Shown here: positions 61,059 to 64,000 of the stretch, one piece after another
Layout: each line of letters begins with the position of its first letter
Position numbering within the stretch: position 1 is the first letter of the stretch
Origin: Nitrospirota bacterium
GTDB taxonomy: Bacteria > Nitrospirota > Thermodesulfovibrionia > Thermodesulfovibrionales > UBA1546
Direction: 5' to 3'
Assembly: GCA_016208915.1 (NCBI GenBank)
Contig: JACQXE010000004.1
Location: 27,347 to 91,346 of the forward strand
DNA: 64,000 bases
The notes under the pieces: generated by a model
The model's database searches: none
What the model was told of the DNA's origin: nothing
What the model saw: the letters and a program-made list of their open reading frames with translations, nothing else
Made by a program: the position numbers and the translations under genes

Positions 61059-61994
61059 TTATTTTTTGATAATCACTGTGTCAAGAGGTATAAGCACTAT
61101 CTCTATTCTCCTGTTCTTTGCCCTTCCCTCTTCAGTATCATTTGTATCCATAGGTTTATATTCCGAATAGCCTGAGGAACTCAGGAGTTTCGGATCTATA
61201 CCTTTTTCTTGCAGGTATCTGACAACATTAGTAGCCCTCGTATTCGAAAGTTCCCAGTTGGTTGGGAACTTTTTGGCTAACCTCAAACTAATGGGCACGT
61301 TATCAGTATATCCCTCAATCCTTATCTGTTTGTCAGCCACTTTTTTCAGGATCTCGATTACCCTGTCAAGCACCTTTTTGCCCTCTTTTTTGACATCTGC
61401 GCTCCCTGAATCAAACAATATCTTATCCACCATGCTCAACGAGAGTTTATCCCTTAGTTGTGTAACAGCTATCTCGCCCTTTTTTATTTCCTCATTCAAT
61501 TCCTTGATAAGGTTGTCATGAGTCTTCCTTAGTTCAGATATTGCTTTTTCCTTCTCCTCTATTGCCTTTGACCTTTCACTGGACAATCCTGCTATCTCTG
61601 TTTTTAATTCTGATATCTGCATATCCTTTGATCTCAGCTCATCCTCTACGGTCTTTATTTTCAGTTCCCTGTCAGCAAGCTTTGCCCTTAGGTCAGTAAC
61701 ATTCTTCATGAGTTCATCTTTCTTTGCATCGAGCGTGGATTTGAGTTCTGCGTTTTCTGAAGTGAGAGTATTTTTCTTCTTTACAAGATCGTCGCGCTCT
61801 TTCTTAAGCTTTGAGAGTTCATCCTGAAGACCTGCTTTTTCCGCCTCTCTTGTATTAAGCTGTTCTTCAATGCCGGAAACATCTTTTTTCAGGCCGTCAA
61901 TATCAGCAAGCCTTGCCTTATACTCCTGTGATGACACGCATCCCGTTAATATCAAAATCCCTAAAAAAATTATAAAAATTCTTCCAAGTCTCAT
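61059..61994 (-). CDS. OmpA-like lipoprotein with coiled coil
   Basis: 311 residues from the ATG at 61994, which follows AGGAGG; the frame opens earlier without a start site. A lipobox LILTGC puts it in the outer membrane. Residues 25-185 are a long coiled coil (KKERDDLVKKKNTLTSENAE), and the C-terminal OmpA domain (about 195-305) has ILFDSGSADVKKEGKKVLDR, IRIEGYTDNVPIS and AKNRRIEIVLIP for binding peptidoglycan. It probably ties the outer membrane to the cell wall. Confidence 0.9.
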   Translation of the reverse strand: MRLGRIFIIFLGILILTGCVSSQEYKARLADIDGLKKDVSGIEEQLNTREAEKAGLQDELSKLKKERDDLVKKKNTLTSENAELKSTLDAKKDELMKNVTDLRAKLADRELKIKTVEDELRSKDMQISELKTEIAGLSSERSKAIEEKEKAISELRKTHDNLIKELNEEIKKGEIAVTQLRDKLSLSMVDKILFDSGSADVKKEGKKVLDRVIEILKKVADKQIRIEGYTDNVPISLRLAKKFPTNWELSNTRATNVVRYLQEKGIDPKLLSSSGYSEYKPMDTNDTEEGRAKNRRIEIVLIPLDTVIIKK

Positions 61995-62134
61995 TCCGCA
62001 CCTCCTGTAGTTTTTAATATAAGACAATTATATCAGGTTTTGAGATTTTCTAAAAAAATTTCTGCGAAAAAGTTTCTGGGGTTATTGGAGCGTCGCAAAC
62101 CTCGTTGTTAGCCGATCGTTGCAGGCAGGCTGTT

Positions 62135-62524
62135 TTACCATGATTCAACTTTTAAGTTTTCAACTATATCAAAATGATTATCTTTTGCAATCAAAGTAAG
62201 GTCATGTTGCTGAGCAATAGCAGCAATCCATATATCATTTTCTGGAATTGGTTGCCCTTTGTCTTTTAAGCGGTTCTTTATATCCCCATATCTTTTGGCG
62301 GTTTCTGTATTGCACGAAAGCACAGTATTGTTAAGTGCAAATTCATCTATATGAACAATGTTTTCTTGAATTTTTACCGATTTGTAAGCTCCAAAATATA
62401 GTTCTCCAATAGCAATACACGGAACAAATACTTCTGCAGCATTAGCTATACGGTCATGAATCCGAGGGTCTTTAGCGAATAGAGCAATTATTGTGTTTGT
62501 ATCGAGAAGAACTCTACCATTCAC
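62135..62524 (-). CDS. vapC: VapC-type PIN toxin
   Basis: 129 residues with the full PIN catalytic set: Asp in LLDTNTIIALF, Glu in AIGELYFGAYKS, and aspartates in ENDIWIAAIA and AKDNHFD. Its start overlaps the antitoxin gene by 11 bases. VapC toxins cleave tRNA or rRNA. It is the second gene of a pair. Confidence 0.9.
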   Translation of the reverse strand: MNGRVLLDTNTIIALFAKDPRIHDRIANAAEVFVPCIAIGELYFGAYKSVKIQENIVHIDEFALNNTVLSCNTETAKRYGDIKNRLKDKGQPIPENDIWIAAIAQQHDLTLIAKDNHFDIVENLKVESW

Positions 62525-62735
62525 TGATGTCTACCCTCTCACAATTTTCCTCTATTGCCTTTGACATTAGATTCAAATCATCAGCAGGAATGGCTCCTTC
62601 AAATCGTAAAAGACTTTTTCCCTCAACTCCTTTAGGAATCAAAGTCTTTAGAAAATCAAGAACACGAAGTTGAAGGTCATAGGGAAGTTTGTCAAGCTGT
62701 GAGACAAGATTATCTTTTATAGATATAGTTGTCAT
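62514..62735 (-). CDS. antitoxin of the vapC pair
   Basis: 73 residues starting MTTISIKDNLVSQLDKLPYD, with a possible small DNA-binding N-terminus and a C-terminal part able to wrap the toxin. AAGGAGG precedes the ATG. It is paired with vapC by overlap. The 250 bp upstream (62736-62985) hold a short AGGCGAAGCCTTT hairpin and no gene. Confidence 0.75.
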   Translation of the reverse strand: MTTISIKDNLVSQLDKLPYDLQLRVLDFLKTLIPKGVEGKSLLRFEGAIPADDLNLMSKAIEENCERVDISEW

Positions 62736-62985
62736 CGATCCACCTCCTTCTAACTGTTTAATTTTACCATACTGCGTATTATACGGGATATAAAAAATCG
62801 AGAAAGGCGAAGCCTTTGAGTGTTAACATTCTGCGACGCCTGATCCGACGGGGTAAAAAAGCACTCTGTTTTTTGCTGTTTTCAGTAATTCCGATTTAAT
62901 TAGAACCATCCCCGATAAAATGTTACGCATCTGAATTGACATTGAAAAAGCCTTTATGCTATTTTGAAGACAAAGGAGCAAAATA

Positions 62986-63240
62986 ATGGCGACACAGGAA
63001 TTGACAATCATTTTATCAGATAAGGTTCTTGATGAAGTAAAAAGATATAAAAGACTGCTGCATAAAAAAAGCACTGGTGATACTGTCGCACAACTGATTG
63101 AATATGCATTGACCCTACCTCCATATTTCAAAAGATTTGACTGGAAAAAAGCAGAGGCAGAGGCTGATGAAGAAATAGCAGCAGGAAAAACAAAAGCCTT
63201 TAAGTCCGCAGAAGATTTTCTTTCAGACCTCAAAAAATGA
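62986..63240 (+). CDS. antitoxin of a RelE/ParE-type pair
   Basis: 84 residues, probably all helical (MATQELTIILSDKVLDEVKR, KKSTGDTVAQLIEYALTLPP), with an acidic C-terminal part. AAAGGAGC precedes the ATG. Its stop overlaps the toxin start by four bases. I do not recognise the DNA-binding fold with certainty. Confidence 0.72.
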   Translation: MATQELTIILSDKVLDEVKRYKRLLHKKSTGDTVAQLIEYALTLPPYFKRFDWKKAEAEADEEIAAGKTKAFKSAEDFLSDLKK

Positions 63241-63497
63241 AAATCCTACGAACCGAAGTCTTTAAGGAGGATTACAAAAGACTTCCGAAATCTACACAAG
63301 AAAAGTTTGACAGCAAATTTAAGCTTTTTATAAATAATATCAATCATCCCTCTCTTAGAGTCAAAAAGATGAAAGGACACAAAAACCGCTGGGAAGGAAG
63401 CATTGACATGTTTTATAGATTTACCTTTGAAATCCATTCTGACTATTATCTCCTTAGGCGTATCGGGCCCCATGATGATGTTTTAAAAAAGCTCTGA
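63237..63497 (+). CDS. RelE/ParE-superfamily toxin
   Basis: 86 residues with the RelE/ParE pattern: LRTEVFKEDYKRLPKSTQEK, LRVKKMKGHKNRWEGSIDMF, YRFTFEI and LRRIGPHDDVLKKL at the C-terminus, where the His and Arg may act in mRNA cleavage. It could be a ribosome-dependent nuclease (RelE-like) or a gyrase poison (ParE-like). Confidence 0.82.
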   Translation: MKILRTEVFKEDYKRLPKSTQEKFDSKFKLFINNINHPSLRVKKMKGHKNRWEGSIDMFYRFTFEIHSDYYLLRRIGPHDDVLKKL

Positions 63498-63855
63498 TAT
63501 CCCGGCCTTTCATGAAAATAAGTTTTTTCATACTACCACCTCCTTCACCGCCCATGTGAAGGGGATAGATTGTGTCACCCATTTCTCTGACTGCAACCCA
63601 ACACAAATGTCCAAAGATAGTATTTTTACTCAGTGCCAGCAAGAGTATTTTTGGCTTTCCTATACATCTCTCTCTACTCAGCAGGAAAGTCTTGGCTGTT
63701 AAACTTAATATTCAGAAAATTAATATGTCCCGAGCCACAAGTGCCTCAGCCGTCAAGTGACAGGATGCGGTATTTTGCCATTGCACCTTCCTCCTATGGA
63801 TTGCCATTTTTGCCACGAATGCTGTTTTCGGTAATTCCGAATGAATCACCCCGCG
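63498..63855. other. intergenic stretch without a recognised gene
   Basis: Contains short open frames on both strands with no family resemblance and no ribosome binding sites. A GCTGTTTTCGGTAATTCCGA stretch at 63823-63842 resembles one at 62875-62894 near the antitoxin gene, so a short repeat family may be present. Confidence 0.4.
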
Positions 63856-64000
63856 TCAAGCAGGTTGTCCGACAATTATTTTTGGCATAACGCTATAATA
63901 ATCAGCTGAATGTTTTTTGGTTATTATGCCGGTTGATATAAAATATCTCTCCTTTTCCCATTTTTCCTTTGTAGGTTTATCCAAATTCTTTTCAGATTCA
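63856..64000 (-). CDS. C-terminal part of an unknown protein, cut by the window edge
   Basis: Minus-strand frame open from the right edge to TGA at 63856. It reads ESEKNLDKPTKEKWEKERYF, then ISTGIITKKHSADYYSVMPK and IIVGQPA. I recognise no motif. Being open across the edge and rich in typical codons suggests a real gene, but only about 47 residues are visible. Confidence 0.45.
   Translation of the reverse strand, partial: ESEKNLDKPTKEKWEKERYFISTGIITKKHSADYYSVMPKIIVGQPA

Noticed and set aside
63572..63760. 62-residue plus-strand frame in the last intergenic stretch
   Set aside because: No ribosome binding site and no recognisable sequence pattern.

Overview
The window is a dense stretch of bacterial chromosome, mostly housekeeping genes on both strands. 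It probably comes from an uncultivated Nitrospirota (Thermodesulfovibrionia-like) organism or a close relative. That placement is inference from gene content: several PAS histidine kinases, a TrpX-like periplasmic binding protein beside a kinase, an MglA-like GTPase, a UbiD decarboxylase, an inositol-phosphate synthase with a CDP-alcohol transferase, and abundant short palindromic repeats. No rRNA gene is present to settle it.

Layout. 1-6.6 kb: a truncated sensor kinase, an orphan AddA-like helicase-nuclease, then an aspartate aminotransferase / bifunctional nuclease / recO run. 7-10.7 kb: a binding protein followed by a large hybrid sensor kinase that is split by a one-base shift in an A7 run. 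10.7-15 kb: rnc, divergent from yggS-proC-yggT-divIVA-hisS. 15-16.4 kb: a small accessory patch with an hsdS remnant, an orphan small protein and a PIN-type toxin-antitoxin pair. 16.4-24.8 kb: rnr, khpA, rpsP, ffh, trxA, a D-aminoacylase, an EcfT-like membrane protein, an AMIN-domain amidase and a NifU-like protein. 24.9-29.6 kb: a HATPase protein and a STAS-winged-helix protein separated by a four-gene defence cassette (TIR-like protein, DNA methyltransferase with a nuclease-like tail, MjaI-like endonuclease, decayed fourth gene). 29.6-38 kb: mutS, cobO, a YeiH-type exporter, a rhodanese and a P-type ATPase. 38-43 kb: inositol-lipid genes, tRNA-Pro, merR, ihfA, ubiD, a YvlD-like protein and an unknown gene. 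43-53 kb: kup, a zinc-ribbon protein, cbiA, obgE, secA, a GAF-GGDEF protein and an MglA-like GTPase. 53-64 kb: trpE/pabB, pyrF, dcd, lemA with two TPM-domain genes, a beta-CASP nuclease, an OmpA-like lipoprotein, two more toxin-antitoxin pairs and the tail of an unknown gene.

The main structure not explained by genes is repetitive. Six copies of a 129-177 bp element with imperfect terminal inverted repeats lie between genes (6677, 32218, 45314, 54792, 55710 and 57960). They share a core but differ at the outer arms and at a GC-rich central hairpin, and the arms stay paired within each copy. One copy forms the first ~55 codons of a TPM-domain gene, and two opposed copies bracket pyrF. Separately, short tandem arrays with a 7-bp or 8-bp period lie in frame inside addA, yggS (twice), proC, the D-aminoacylase and cbiA.

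The best candidate for a little-described system is the TIR / methyltransferase-SNase / MjaI-like endonuclease operon at 25.9-29.0 kb. It appears to have been inserted between two signalling genes, and its first gene carries a 22-bp tandem duplication that moves its ribosome binding site onto a short leader peptide.
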